NCBI RefSeq assembly: GCF_037176765.1
Contig: NC_090027.1
Location: 30,756,349-30,820,348, forward strand
Source: Anolis sagrei
Lineage: Eukaryota; Chordata; Lepidosauria; Squamata; Anolidae
Direction: 5' to 3'
Length of the DNA: 64,000 nt
Every line of letters begins with the position of its first letter. Position 1 is the first letter of the stretch. The notes below the pieces were generated by a model. That model searched no databases, was not told the origin of the DNA, and saw only the letters and a program-made list of their open reading frames with translations. A program made the translations under genes and the position numbers. Below, piece after piece: positions 1 through 10,582 of the stretch.

Positions 1-930
1 TTTTTATACCGTATTTTTCAGCCTAATTCGGCGACTCAATGCGGTTTACAATGCTATTTATTACAATAACAATTAGTTAAAAACACAGTATACACAACGG
101 ACAATACAAACGACACAACAACACAACATAGTCATCAACGCCTCAGTAAAAATCAGATTCCGTTCTCGTAATCCTTCTACCATTCCTTGTTCATTTATAC
201 CGTCTTCATGAGTTCAATTGCCATGTTGACCAAACGCCTGTTCATAGAGCCACGTCTCGACCTTCCTCCGGAACTCCAGCAACGAAGGGGCCTGCCTGAT
301 GTCTACGGGTAGGGCATTCCATAGCCGAGGGGCCACAACCGAGAAGGCCCTGTCCCTCGTCCCCGCCAGCCGCGCCTGCAACGCAGGCGGGACCGAGAGC
401 AGGGCCTCCCTGGATGATCTTAACGTCCTCATCGGTTCATAGGTGGAGATGCGTTCGGAGAGGTAAGCAGGGCCGGAACCGTTTAGGGCTTTATAGGCTA
501 AAGCCAGCACCTTGAATTGTGCCCGGTAGCGGATTGGCAGCCAGTGGAGCTGGCTCAGCAGAGGAGTGGTATGCTCCCTGAGTGCCGCTCCCGTTAGTAA
601 CCTGGCCGCTGAGCGCTGGACCATCTGCAGCTTCCGGGCAGTCTTCAAGGGCAACCCCACGTAGAGCGCGTTGCAGTAATCAATCCGGGATGTAACCAGA
701 GCGTGGACTACCGTGGCCAAGTCAGACTTCCCAAGGTACGGGCGCAACTGGCGCACAAGTTTGAGTTGTACAAATGCTCCCCTGGACACCGCCGAAACTT
801 GGGGTTCCAAGCTTAGCGAAGAGTCCAGGATCACACCCAAGCTGCGAACCTATGTCTTCAGGGGGAGTGTAACCCCGTCTAACACCGGCTGTAACCCTAT
901 ACCCTGTTCGGCCTTTCGACTGTATAGTAT
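1..930 (-). mobile_element. L2-type LINE, 3' part of ORF2 plus 3' UTR
   Basis: The minus strand holds an open frame of 208 codons (840 to 214) that matches the C-terminal part of an L2/CR1-superfamily reverse transcriptase protein. Recognisable blocks in order are LGVILDSSLS-like start (GVILDSSLSLEPQV), SRIDYCNALYVGLP, LQMVQRSAARLLTG, QLHWLPIRYRAQFKVL, YKALNGSGPAYLSERI, SVVAPRLWNALP and a final LYEQAF. The upstream catalytic domain and endonuclease are absent, the usual 5' truncation. The 3' UTR runs from 213 towards base 1 and contains the family signature (AACCGCATTGAGTCGCC on the minus strand); the element may continue past the window edge. The C-terminal frame is intact, so this is one of the younger L2 copies here. 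It is not a host gene. Confidence 0.85.
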
Positions 931-1418
931 AGTATTAGAAGAAAAGTACAAAAAGAGTTGGTGCATCCCACAAAAAAAGAGAAATTCAGAACAACATAGT
1001 GCACTCCCTCCCCACAGCTACATGGTTCTGTTGATGGAATATAATATTTCTATTTCATTGCACTGCATATTATGTTGTACTTTTTAACTGTTGGTTAGCA
1101 GCTCCACTGCAGTCTATGCTATAGAAACTACTACATAAAGTATGATGCTATGTTGAGATACTTGCCAAAAATTATCAATTTTGCACCTTCTGAGACATGT
1201 TGAGAGACAAAACACACCTTGCCTCGAACATTCACTCATTTGCAAGACTTACAGTGTCATCTGGAGAAACAGAATGCATGCAAATGGGGCATATGTTTTA
1301 AATATACGAACAGCTAAAAATGCATAGAACTAAAAAAAATTGCACAAACTTAGTCAAAGGAGAAAACCATAAAAATGTATTGTTTTGAGGGAAAAAATCT
1401 GTAAATACATCAAGAGCA
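931..1418. other. No gene seen; single-copy-looking AT-rich DNA
   Basis: No recognisable element, long open frame or RNA gene. The short plus-strand frame reaching 1087 starts inside the L2 and runs out of it, so it is a chance extension. Confidence 0.6.
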
Positions 1419-1530
1419 AGCATGGTGTAGCATTCTGGGTGCTGTTTGGCTTTGGAAACCTGAGTCTGAAGCCCTGCTTAGCCATAGAAATGAACTGGAT
1501 GATCTTGGACTAGTCACACTGTCTCATTTT
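1419..1530 (+). mobile_element. 5' half of a tRNA-derived SINE (family D)
   Basis: The string AGCATGGTGTAGCATTCTGG followed by a lesioned B-box region and TAGCCATAGAAATGAACTGG, GATCTTGGACTAGTCACACT resembles the head of the same SINE seen more completely at 16441-16697 (which has ATGACATAGTGG, GGAGACCAGGGGTTAAG and GGGTGATCCTGG). The 3' half is missing. It directly abuts the MITE that starts at 1543. The copy is old and diverged. Confidence 0.5.
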
Positions 1531-1925
1531 TAAAAGGAAGTACAGGCAGTCCCTGAGTTACAAACACCAAACTTATAAATTACTCACAGTTATGAACGGG
1601 GGTGAGACAACAGGAAGTGAGAGAAATCTACCCCTAGAAAGGAAAATTCATTCTTGGAAGAGTTATTATCATGGGGGAAAGGTGTCTCCACTGAAGCTTC
1701 CTCACCAATCTTTGTTTCCACAAGCCAAATTGTTCAAAATTCAATTCTCACAGTGACAGAAAGTGAGATAAAATCTTCTGAACAGGGGCACAACAGAAAA
1801 ACAAACACAACCCGGGGGGGGGGGGGTGTTGTTAACTCTTCCCTATGCTATCCAAACTTTATCCGAAGGACTGGGCTATAGAACAGCTCATAAATCACCA
1901 CCAGCAGCAATAAGATCTACTAACA

Positions 1926-2530
1926 AAAAGGTTGCCAGTTTGAAGCCTGGGTTGGGATGACCACCTGATTGTCAGCCCAGCTCACTGTTTACCTAAGCAG
2001 TTTGAAAAGAGCTTAGAGCTGTAAGTAGAGAAATTAGGTACCACTAAAAAGTGGGGAGGTATTTTATGACACTATGAAAGAAAAAAGACCAGAAAATGCT
2101 GGCGACGAAAAGGAAGAAGTTCTGATGGCTCTTCATCATAAGAGGATGGAGCGACAGCACCCTCCTGTGGATGGATTTGAGCACAACCTCCAACAGCACT
2201 GAAAGTTGGACATCGACACAACATATCTCCTGTGTGTTCTCATTGTCCACCTCAACACTTTGATGACACCATCCCCAGTCCTATCTACTTGATTGTTGAA
2301 CTTTCGCACTCCTCATCAGGATGTATTGCACTCATGGAACCTAAACCTCAGTTATGTGTTTTTTTCTTCTTCTTCTCAGCCACATTGTTTGATATTGTTT
2401 ACAATTGTGTTTGTTTTATATTTTATCTGATGTTTTTAACTGTGTGTCCTGTTTGTAACTTTTGGGCTTGTCCCTTGTAAGCCGCCCCAAGTCCCCTTGG
2501 GGAGATGGTTTGCAGGGCTATAAAAATAAA

Positions 2531-2573
<43 letters not shown>

Positions 2574-2690
2574 TGTCCTGTCTGTCCAAACAGCATTCAA
2601 TATTTGCTGTATATGTGTACTGTGATACGCCCTGAGTCCCCTTGGGGAGATAGGGCAGAACATAAATAAATTATATTATTATATATATAT
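1926..2690 (+). mobile_element. tRNA-derived SINE with L2-like tail (family A), interrupted
   Basis: B-box-like segment AAAAGGTTGCCAGTTTGAAG at the start, then the body block AATTAGGTACCAC and GTGGGGAGGT shared with copies at 5630-6120 and 58105-58985. The tail (TATATGTGTACTGTGATACG, CCCTGAGTCCCCTTGGGGAG, AACATAAATAAAT) is separated from the body by an inserted L2 3' end at about 2221-2572. The shared tail implies mobilisation by L2, the known SINE-LINE partnership. Confidence 0.6.
2221..2572 (+). mobile_element. L2 3' UTR with (ATT)n tail inside SINE
   Basis: L2 3' UTR signature GTAAGCCGCCCCAAGTCCCC, TTGGGGAGATGG, then AATAAAATTATTATT running into 14 or so ATT units. It carries no coding part. 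It lies within the family A SINE, so it is younger than that SINE. Confidence 0.65.
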
Positions 2691-2839
2691 CACACATACA
2701 CAAGGAATTACACTTTAAATGTACATGTTCTGACTTAAAAGCAAATTCAACTTAAGAACAAACCAAATGAACCTATTCTGTCCATAACTTGGGGGCAGCC
2801 TGTAACGTCAAGCTCCATGATTGCCATAATTTGGAAAGG

Positions 2840-3392
2840 GCTTCAAGGCATCTCTGTATATGAACCCACACGATCTCTTCGATCATCTGGAGAGGCCCTG
2901 CTCTCGATCCCACCAGCATCGCAGGCGCGATTGGTGGGGACGAGAGAGAGGGCCCTTTCGGTGGTAGCCCCTCAACTCTGGAACTCACTCCCCAGGGACA
3001 TCAGGCAGGCCCCAACTCTGGCAGTCTTTAGGAGGAGCTTGAAGATGTGGTTGTTCCAGTGTGCCTTCCCAGAATAATGATCCCATAGCGCTTTGTCCTC
3101 CGAAGCACTTTACATTTCTGCTTATATGCTTTCCACAAACACCACTACCACCTTTTTGTCCATGCTCCAGCATTATTTTCTATTTTAATTTTACATTTCA
3201 CCTTCCCACAGTTTTAATTGTGTGTTGTCTTATTGTTAATGTTGCATATCTTATTGTCCATGTTTTTTTTAAATTTTAATTGCTTGTATTGTTGTTGTTA
3301 TTATTGCATGTATTGTTGTATTTGGGCTCAGTCTTATGTAAGCCGCACCGAGTCCCTTGGGGAGATGGTAGCGGGGTACAAATAAAGTATGG

Positions 3393-3427
<35 letters not shown>

Positions 3428-3440
3428 ATTATTATTATTA
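2840..3440 (+). mobile_element. L2 LINE 3' end with (GTT)n tail
   Basis: Plus-strand frame 2817-3077 encodes ISVYEPTRSLRSSGEALLSI, GTRERALSVVAPQLWNSLPR, FRRSLKMWLFQCAFP, the last about 80 residues of the L2 ORF2. The 3' UTR follows with GTAAGCCGCACCGAGTCCC, TTGGGGAGATGGTAGCGGGG, TACAAATAAAG and about 12 GTT units then ATT units. The last part of the 3' UTR is close to that of the copy at 54540, indicating one L2 subfamily. Confidence 0.8.
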
Positions 3441-3474
3441 TACAAATGCCTGTGTGGAAAGAAAAGTACAGGGC

Positions 3475-3600
3475 TCTGAGCAAATTGTGTCAAGAAATTC
3501 CTGTGGTAGGTTCACCTCAAGGTGCCCATAGGGCAGAAATAACTTGAAGGCACTCAACAATACATACATTGGAAATGATTTGAAAGCACACAACAAAACA
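3475..3600 (+). mobile_element. 3' half of tRNA-derived SINE (family D)
   Basis: GGTTCACCTCAAGGTGCCCATA, shortened here, leads to AACTTGAAGGCACTCAACAA and a second imperfect copy of that tail (GATTTGAAAGCACACAACA). This matches the 3' end of the family D SINE at 16441-16697 (ATAAGTCAGAAACAACTGAT then GGCACACAACAA). Moderately diverged and truncated at the 5' end. Confidence 0.45.
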
Positions 3601-4549
3601 TTTTGACATGTTACATGTTCAAAAAAGGAGGAGGAGGAAACATTTTTGGGTAGGTTCCATCACACCTTCCGAATCCTTCTAAGGTTGCACCCAGATTGGT
3701 TCTACCACTTATTCACCAAACTTCTAAACTGAAGATCAGGATGGACTGAGACAGACAACTTATGTGGTTTTGGTGCCTGCTTAATTTTGCACTAAGTAGA
3801 GGATTCCTACACTCTCATCTTGTTACTAAAATTTGTCAAGGGGCTGTACATTTTCAGTTCTATTCCACTGCTCCTTTAACCAATCAATGGTGATTTCATT
3901 AGCATGCAATCACTGTCTAATTAACTCTCTATTCAATCACCGCCACTAAGTAGTATGGCAAGGAGCATAAGAGTCAGGGGGGAGGGGGGGGTCATTAGCC
4001 ATTATACTCATTGGCCTCTGTCATATTATTCCTCCATTCCTTAGAAAACCAGATTACAATAATTCAAAGCAGGGACATAAATGATTCTTTAGTTGAAATC
4101 ATTGTATGTCTCTCCAGTTCATCTGCTTGGATCTTGATTTCCAATTCATCCCTCTTTTGGTCCCACAGGCTCTTTCCCCATCCCCAGGCATAAGACTGTT
4201 AAGCTTTTAAAAATGTGGGCAGGGGTTAAACTGGCCTGAATTTGCTTTCCAGGACATATCCCAGCATGTTTCTACAAGGTTTCAGTTCTTTAAAAATTAT
4301 TTCCAGCCACAATTTTAATCCCCATACAAACAATAGTTCCTTCTGCGTATACACATATCACATTGCCAACTCTCCTTTTTCCATATCACTCACCATACAA
4401 ATCAATGGTCTTCCAAATAATGACATGTTGCATATGTAGCAATCATAACATTCCATCTCATTTTTCCAAAAATTTCTGTTGATCTAAGGGAGGTTTTAGT
4501 CCATTATTGCTTTGGTTAAGTTAAGCAATAAAAGGTTTCTAAGTAATAT
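3601..4549. other. No gene or clear repeat seen
   Basis: Mixed-composition DNA without long frames or terminal repeats. A G-run lies near 3978-3990. Nothing here can be assigned. Confidence 0.5.
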
Positions 4550-5075
4550 CAAATGAATCTTACCTATCTGAATGTATCTCTCCTTACAAACCATCCAGAA
4601 TGCTAAGATCTTCTGGGGAGGCCCTGCTCTCACTTCTGCCTTCCTCACAGATGCATTTGGTGGGGACAAGAGACAGGGGCTTCTCAGTGGTGGCCCCTTG
4701 ACTATAGAATGCCCTGCCTAGAGAGAGATAAGATTGCCCCCCTCCCTCCTGTCCTTTTGAAGAATGGTAAAAACCTGGCTTTTTGAATAGGCCTTCCCAA
4801 ATATGGCATAGATATATGATATTATGGACAATTGACAACGCAACTGGACAATGATTTCAGATGGAGACGCTCTGACAATGTTTTTAAATGTTAGGTATGA
4901 TTTTTATGTTTTTATATTGCTGTTCGTATTTAAAGTATTTATCATTCTTTTAATTTGTTGTCACTGTACTGGCATCGAATTGTTGCCTATTGTTAACTGC
5001 TCCGAGTCACCCTTGGGCTGAGAGAGGCAGTATATAAAGGTAGTAAATAAATAAAATAAATAAATATTCATCCTG
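4550..5075 (+). mobile_element. L2 LINE 3' end, decayed
   Basis: Translated plus strand shows eroded L2 C-terminal blocks: YLNVSLLTN, LRSSGEALLSLLPSS, GTRDRGFSVVAP, then a broken end. The 3' UTR carries TTAACTGCTCCGAGTCACCC, TTGGGCTGAGAGAGGCAGTA, TATAAAG and (AATA)n to 5075. In-frame stops show it is older than the copies at 1-930 and 50590. Confidence 0.7.
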
Positions 5076-5213
5076 TCCTCTCCGGATACTCTTATCTTGT
5101 TAATTTTTCTGAAAGAGCTTGAGACCATATCATATTTAACCACTTTTGTATCAGAATTTTTTTAATGTTGTCCTATTGTTAGCTATTTCTAACTTTGGAG
5201 GACTTAAGATATA

Positions 5214-5593
5214 ACGTAGTGTTTTGCTAAGTTTTGTGCTGCAGCACTTAAAATAGACGAATGATGATTGACCCCACAAGACAACACACTGTGGGGAATG
5301 TAGTTACATCAACCTGTTACAGCTGAAATGCTACTAGGCGTGTAATGTGACCCTCCCATTCCCTTTAGTGCCCACCCCCAGTGTTTTGACCCCTCCTATC
5401 AGTCTCCCCCCCCCCCAACTTGATTCCATACCTGTTACATTAACAGGTGTTTTTAAACTGTGCTTTTAAAGTGTTTTCTAATCTATTTTTAGTAACTATT
5501 TCACTGGGGAACTGTGTTTCCCCTTCCCAGGGCACTTGTGCCCTGCTTTGTGCTGGTCAGTGACCATAATAAAGTTTTGTTGTTGTTGTTGTT
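5214..5593 (+). mobile_element. Unassigned retroposon with 13-bp target duplication
   Basis: The sequence GACTTAAGATATA occurs at 5201-5213 and again at 5594-5606, bracketing a 380-bp insert that ends GGTCAGTGACCATAATAAAG followed by (TTG)n. Long exact duplications plus a simple 3' tail after AATAAA are the mark of LINE-type target-primed insertion. The body has no recognisable coding region and I do not recognise the family; a severely truncated LINE or a SINE would both fit. Confidence 0.7.
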
Positions 5594-5629
5594 GACTTAA
5601 GATATAAGTGCTAAAAAAACTTTATTTGG

Positions 5630-6120
5630 CACCACCGGGATTGTGGCGCAGCTGGCTGAGTGTCAGCTGCATTAAGATCACTCTGACCAAAAGGTCATGA
5701 GTTCGAAGCCAGCCCGGGTTGGAGTGGGTTTCCGACCATTGTGTAGCCCGTTGTCGACCTTTGCAACCCAAAAGACAGTTGCATCTGTCAAGTAGGAAAA
5801 TAAGGTACCACCTTAAAAGTGTGGGGAGGCTAAAATTAACTCATTTATGAGGCCATAAAGAAGCACTCCAGCGGGGAAGCATCCGAGGAATGCGGTATGC
5901 GGAGGTACTTCATCAGCATCGCAGATGGACGATGAAAGCGACAGCTCCCCTGGCGGCCAGAAAAAGTTAAATAGCCTCTATGTAAGTCTGTATATGTCTG
6001 TACATCAAAATTGGCATTGAATGTTTGCCATATATGTGTACACTGTAATCCGTCCTGCGGGGTGAGAAGGGCGGAATATAAAAGCTGTAAATAAATAAAT
6101 AAATAAATAAATAAATATTC
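5630..6120 (+). mobile_element. tRNA-derived SINE with L2-like tail (family A)
   Basis: Best copy of family A. A-box-like TGGCGCAGCTGGCTGAGTG and B-box-like GGTCATGAGTTCGAAGCC are the internal RNA polymerase III promoter of a tRNA-derived head. The body has GTTGTCGACCTTTGCAACCC, AAGACAGTTGCAT, GGTACCACC, GAGGCCATAAAGAAGCACTC. The tail (GAAGGGCGGAATATAAAAGC, TGTAAATAAATAAAT) matches L2 3' ends, which explains how it was copied. It is non-coding; the minus frame at 5845-6186 is chance. Confidence 0.75.
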
Positions 6121-6235
6121 ATTTTCGCTTTTGAATATAGAAATTAATAATAGTGACCTCCTGAAGTGGACTTTTTGGCTCAACATTTAATCCATTGATC
6201 CTTCTCAAATCTACATATTTGGCCATTTTTTAAAT

Positions 6236-6491
6236 GTCAGAAGCGACTTGAAAAACTGCAAGTTGGTTCTGGTGTGAGAGAATTGGCCGTCTGCAAGGAC
6301 ATTGCCCAGGGGATGCCCAGATATTTTGATGTTTTATCATCCTTGTGAGAGGCTCTTCTCATGTCCCCACATGGGGACCTTCAGCTCACAGTGGGAGCTC
6401 ATCCAAGCTCTCTACAGATTCGAACCTATGATCTGTCAGTCTTCAGTCTTGCCGGCACAAGGGTTTAACCCACTGCACCACCCAGGGCTCC
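6236..6491 (-). mobile_element. tRNA-derived SINE (family B)
   Basis: Read on the minus strand it begins GGAGCCCTGGGTGGTGCAGT (A-box region), continues with GGTTCGAATCT (B box), and ends with CTCACACCAGAACCAACTTG and TTTTTCAAGTCGCTTCTGAC. Other copies are at 32201, 49545 and 49823. About 255 bp, nearly full length. Confidence 0.75.
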
Positions 6492-7590
6492 TTTGAACAT
6501 GTTAATCACATATGATTCCATCCACTCCAAGAACTGTAGGATTTATGAGCCAACCTCAGAGGCAATTTTCTTCTGAGAGAATGACTTCCAAGACAGCAGT
6601 TTTAAAATACTATTTGCAGTTCAAGACTTATTATGCATAATATTCACATGTGTCTGTTTTGCCCAGCAAACATTTTGTTCAGAAAAACATTCTTTCCCTA
6701 CAAAACAACCACATGTGCTGGATTGCAAAAAATATCAACAGCCAGTGTTTCTCACTACTTGGGAAACACATTTTGACCATCCCCCCCCCCCCCCCCCCAT
6801 TTTTAAAAAAATCTATTTCCATCCATAATCCTGACCAACTATATGATTCTGGAAGCTGCAATCAAAATATGCAGCATTTCCAAACTCTGATGTGAAGTAG
6901 GGAGACATCATTGTCTTCAAAAAGAGCTTAGATAAGTTAAAGGCAATCTTATGCAAGTTAAAGGACTAGCCTGTCAGCAGTTATTAATAAGCATAGCTAA
7001 TCTGAACGTCTACAGAAGGAGGCAGCATAGCACCAAAGTGACTTTAACAAAAAATAGCCAACGAGAAAGACCATCACCTCCATATTCTGTGTAGCCAGAG
7101 AAGTAACCAACCAGTCTGTGCTGGAAACAGTATGTGGAATTAAATGGGCTTTTGATTCAATGCAACCTTATGTTCTTGGATGTACCAAAGCAACTACGCC
7201 TTTGCAGCCAAAGCATATTTATATTAAGGTTCAGGCAGCTGGCCGGCAATTCTGAAATGATTTTCTTCTGCTCTTCCTACTGCCGTTGAAAGGAAGACTT
7301 GGCAGCAGGCAGCTAGCTCAGCCCCACAGCCATCAATCCCAGCTTATCTAGAGAGCCTTGCCATGAACCCAATTGATCATAAATTCCAGTTTTATTTTCT
7401 AGTCATAATAATCCAGGCGCAGAGGATAGGACAAAATATCTCTCTCCCATTCCCGCTCACACACATACATTTAAATTGGCCCAAGTGATGCATTCACAAG
7501 ACATTTGACAAGACCTAGTTTCCTAAAATCAATTGCTGTAGTTTGAGTTTCTCAACACAATACTATCCTGAAAAGTATGTGGATCTTAAG
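6492..7590. other. No gene seen
   Basis: Contains a C-run at 6781-6799 and otherwise unassigned sequence. The frames at 6650-6895 and 6679-6861 run through the homopolymer and have no family resemblance. Confidence 0.5.
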
Positions 7591-7860
7591 CAGTGATTCC
7601 CAACTTGTGGTCCGTGAACCACCGGTAGTCCACAAGAACTAAAATATGGTCCGCAGCCTCACAGTTACTACACCATTGCAACAAGAGCGACTGGTTGACT
7701 CATATAACCCTCTTATAGTGCCAAGGCTTATTAAATATGGTTTTCTGTGGACAAGCAGATGGCAACAACCGGATGGCATATGTTCTGTATCAGAAACTAG
7801 AGCTATGTGGTGTATCCAAGGCAATTTTCTGAATCAGCACCCCAAATAACCAAACCAAAT

Positions 7861-7925
7861 TTATTTATTTATTTACGACATTTATATGCTGCCCTTCTCA
7901 CCCCAAAGGGGACTCAAAGCAAGAT
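7861..7925 (-). mobile_element. L2-like 3' tail fragment
   Basis: TTTATTTATTTATTTACGAC followed by CCCTTCTCACCCCAAAGGGG and ACTC is the reverse complement of the L2 or family A SINE tail. It is nested in the hAT and merges into an AT-rich low-complexity tract. Confidence 0.55.
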
Positions 7926-8163
7926 ATAAATATATACAATATATTATATTATTAGCATAGTACAATATCAGTATTATATATTACCATATTGTACTATACC
8001 ATTATATTATAATATTATTAGTAATATTACATGTAATATAAATATATATAATATCATATTATTAGTAGTATTATATTGCATTACATTGTACTATTAGAAA
8101 TATTATGTCTATACAATATATTGCATTACATTACTATATTATATTATATTATATTATTAGCAA

Positions 8164-8766
8164 AGCACAGGAGATAAGGTGGAACTGTCTTCTGTGCCCC
8201 CTCCCCCCACTCTTCACTCTGGCCCAGAGCAGCAATTGTTGCTGGGGGAAGGGGTCCCCAACTGATGACATATGCAGGAGACGAGATGGAACTGTCCCCT
8301 GGCCCTCTCTCTCTTCACTCTGGCCCAGAGCAGCAGTTGGTGCTGTGGGGAGGGGTCCCCAACTGATGACATATGCAGGAGACAAGGTGGAACTGTCCCC
8401 TAGCCCCCTCTCTCTTCACTCTGGTCCACAGCAGCAGTTGGTACTGTGCGGAGGGGTTGCCAACTCATGACATATGCAGGAGACAAGATGGAACTGTCCC
8501 CTGGCTCTCTCTCTCTTCACTCTGGCCCAGAGCAGCAGTTGGTGCTGGGGGGAGGGGTCCCCAACTCATGACATATGCAGGAGACAAGGTGGAACTGTCC
8601 CCTAGCCCCCCCCCCCTTCATTCTAGCCCAGAGCGACAGTTGGTGCTGTGGGGAGGGGTCCCCAACTGATGACATATGTAGGAGACAAGATGGAACTATC
8701 CCCTGCCTCCCTGCTCTCTTCACTCTGGCCCAGAGTGGCAGTTGGTGCTGGGAGGAGGGGTTTAAA
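8164..8766 (+). repeat. 101-bp minisatellite, six units, dimeric pattern
   Basis: The marker GGAACTGTC (or its one-base variant) begins at 8181, 8288, 8389, 8490, 8591 and 8692, giving spacings of 107, 101, 101, 101 and 101. Units 1, 3 and 5 have GGTGGAACTG; units 2, 4 and 6 have GATGGAACT and mostly CCCTGGC or CCCTGCC. This alternation indicates growth by 202-bp dimers. The unit is GC-rich and pyrimidine-biased (CTCTCTCTTCACTCTGGCCC) with GACATATGCAGGAGAC at the junction. Open frames across it on both strands reflect the periodicity, not genes. Confidence 0.9.
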
Positions 8767-8893
8767 TCTAAAGTTGACCAAAAACTGATTCGTAACCCTT
8801 TTGGTACTAATGTGGGAGAGTGGTCCCTGGTCAAAGTGGTCCATTGTCAAGTGGTCCCTAGTCAAAAAAAGCTTGGGAACCAGTAATGTTAAG

Positions 8894-10537
8894 GAACAAT
8901 TGACATTATCACAAGAGACTCTAAAACCCTGTCTGGTGTTGCAAATCCTGTCTAGGGTTTAAGCTAAAGCACGGCAGGATAGTCACTCTCCTTATTACAT
9001 CAATAAGTTCCCCAAGCACTTGAAGAAACTTGCAAGCACTTTAAGGTTACTTTTTTCTTCTCAATCCTAGCATTTCCTCTGTTCATCCATGCCAAAACAG
9101 ACATTCAGTAACAAGAGCTCATCCTGAGAGTATCACATACTCCAGTATCATAAACAAAGCTCTTTACATACATCCTGCCATCTCAATGTTTGCAACTATG
9201 GATTCCTAACTTCCTTACATATATCTCTGGTCAGCCAATGCAATGTATATCTTTATACATATTGATGGGTGAAGCAGTTCTACCATCTTTTTCCTGCATT
9301 TTTCCTCCATACATGACTAATTTCATGTCTGTGGGCGGACACCCATCGCCTTTACCCAAAAGAAGAAATATTTGTGTGAAATGCTTCTTAGTTTAGTTTC
9401 AGATGACTAAAATGAAGCTCAGTGAGAAAGAAAGAAATCCTAGAGTTGTCATCAAATTTCACTCGAAATATTCAGATGCTGTGATTTTCTTCTGGCAAAA
9501 AAAAGTATTCAAAAGCTTCATTGAGACGACCCAATTGTTTTGCTGATTCGACACCACACAATTCTCCACATCTCACACAGAAGTCCTCCCCATACATTTT
9601 CGAGATGAACACTTCAGTGGGCGCTGTATCCTAGTAATAATTTTGTTTTTCGTTCTAAACATCTTCGGATCTCATAAAGTTCATCTGATCAGGGCTTGCT
9701 CAAGGCTTTTTTGCAACATGGAGCAAAGGACAAGGTTCTTCTACTCCACACACAAAAGTTATGCCTGAAGCCAAGAGGGAGAGATTTGCCGGATGTGAAT
9801 CCAGAAATTCAGCATAATCAAACCCAATTTTGTGTGGATATAAGTTCCAGGCACAGTCAGGTGGGACAAGAGTCAGGCGGGACATGAACAAGTCATCCTC
9901 AAGGCTTGCATTGGAATGCATCTGCTGAAATGTACCAAGAGGGTAAGAAATTTCTTATTCCAGGAACTTCAATGAGCTGGAACCAGATTTACCTTTGGAC
10001 TTGACTTAAAAGTAGATTCCCAGGGTGTTAGCCCCTTTTCTGGGGAAAACCAGTTCAATTAAGAATCAGCCTCCTTTAGCAGAGTTCACAAGTGGAACTG
10101 CTGAATCTCTTGGGTCTCTCTGATACAAATTTCAGCAAAGTAAAGCAAATAGGAATAGCTAAACCCCTTTTAAATTACACTTAAAGCTACGTTCAAAAAT
10201 ATATGCATGCAGCACCAAAGTCCTAGCTAATATAGGAAAGATAGGAAGCACAGTAGAGGCTGCACTCACTTGTTTGGAGGAGGAGGAAAGAGAGAGGAAA
10301 GAGTCCTTTATATACACACCTGGTAGGTTTTCTAGCCATCTTCACAATGAGAAACTGAGGAATATGGTGAAAGCTCTAAAGAAGCCTGTGTATGGTGGAG
10401 GCATATAGGAAACCCTTATGTCTAACTACCCAGTCAGTTCTCAGAATGAGTTTTACACTTGTGTCTCATGCTTAATATCTGTTCTGTGTTTATTATTATT
10501 ATTTTACTGACACAAAAGCACAGTATGTCACAGCAAA

Positions 10538-10543
<6 letters not shown>
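8894..10543. other. No gene or clear repeat seen
   Basis: About 1.6 kb of apparently single-copy DNA. Small frames (9190-9396, 9696-9887, 9700-9921) have no recognisable domain, no splice context that I can support and no codon bias visible by eye. Confidence 0.5.

Positions 10544-10580
<37 letters not shown>
10544..10580. repeat. (AT)n microsatellite
   Basis: About 18 AT units immediately upstream of the RTE-like LINE fragment; a second AT tract lies at its other end. Confidence 0.9.

Positions 10581-10582
<2 letters not shown>

Larger units (their letters stand above)
1543..2802. mobile_element. Tc1/mariner-like non-autonomous transposon, interrupted
   Basis: Inverted termini CAGGCAGTCCCTGAGTTAC at 1543 and, read on the minus strand from 2802, CAGGCTGCCCCCAAGTTATG; both ends are flanked by TA (1541-1542 and 2803-2804), the duplication expected of Tc1/mariner. 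Internal sequence before about 1925 and after about 2691 belongs to the element; the middle is a later SINE (1926-2690). There is no transposase frame. A run of 13 G lies near 1817. Confidence 0.65.
7591..8885. mobile_element. Non-autonomous hAT transposon with internal minisatellite
   Basis: The left end reads CAGTGATTCCCAACTTGTGG and the right end, on the minus strand, is an imperfect match (GGTTCCCAAGCTTTTTTTGA). The element is flanked by ATCTTAAG (7583-7590) and ATGTTAAG (8886-8893), 7 of 8 bases alike, fitting the 8-bp duplication of hAT. It carries no transposase. Inside are an L2-like 3' tail on the minus strand (about 7861-7925), an AT/ATT-rich stretch to 8160, and six tandem units of about 101 bp (8164-8766). 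The frames 7639-7849 and 8105-8886 are by-products of these repeats. Confidence 0.7.

Noticed and set aside
214-840. 208-codon open frame as a host gene
   Set aside because: It is the C-terminal part of an L2 reverse-transcriptase protein followed by an L2 3' UTR.
3269-3493. Frame with a long asparagine run
   Set aside because: It is the (GTT/ATT)n L2 tail read on the other strand.
5630-5720. Functional tRNA gene
   Set aside because: A and B boxes are present but the cloverleaf stems do not pair and the sequence continues as a SINE.
8164-8766. CRISPR-like array
   Set aside because: Units are contiguous tandem repeats without unique spacers, in a vertebrate genome.
8105-8886. Cluster of overlapping frames of about 100 codons with repeated peptides
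   Set aside because: They are produced by the 101-bp minisatellite, which is open in several frames on both strands.
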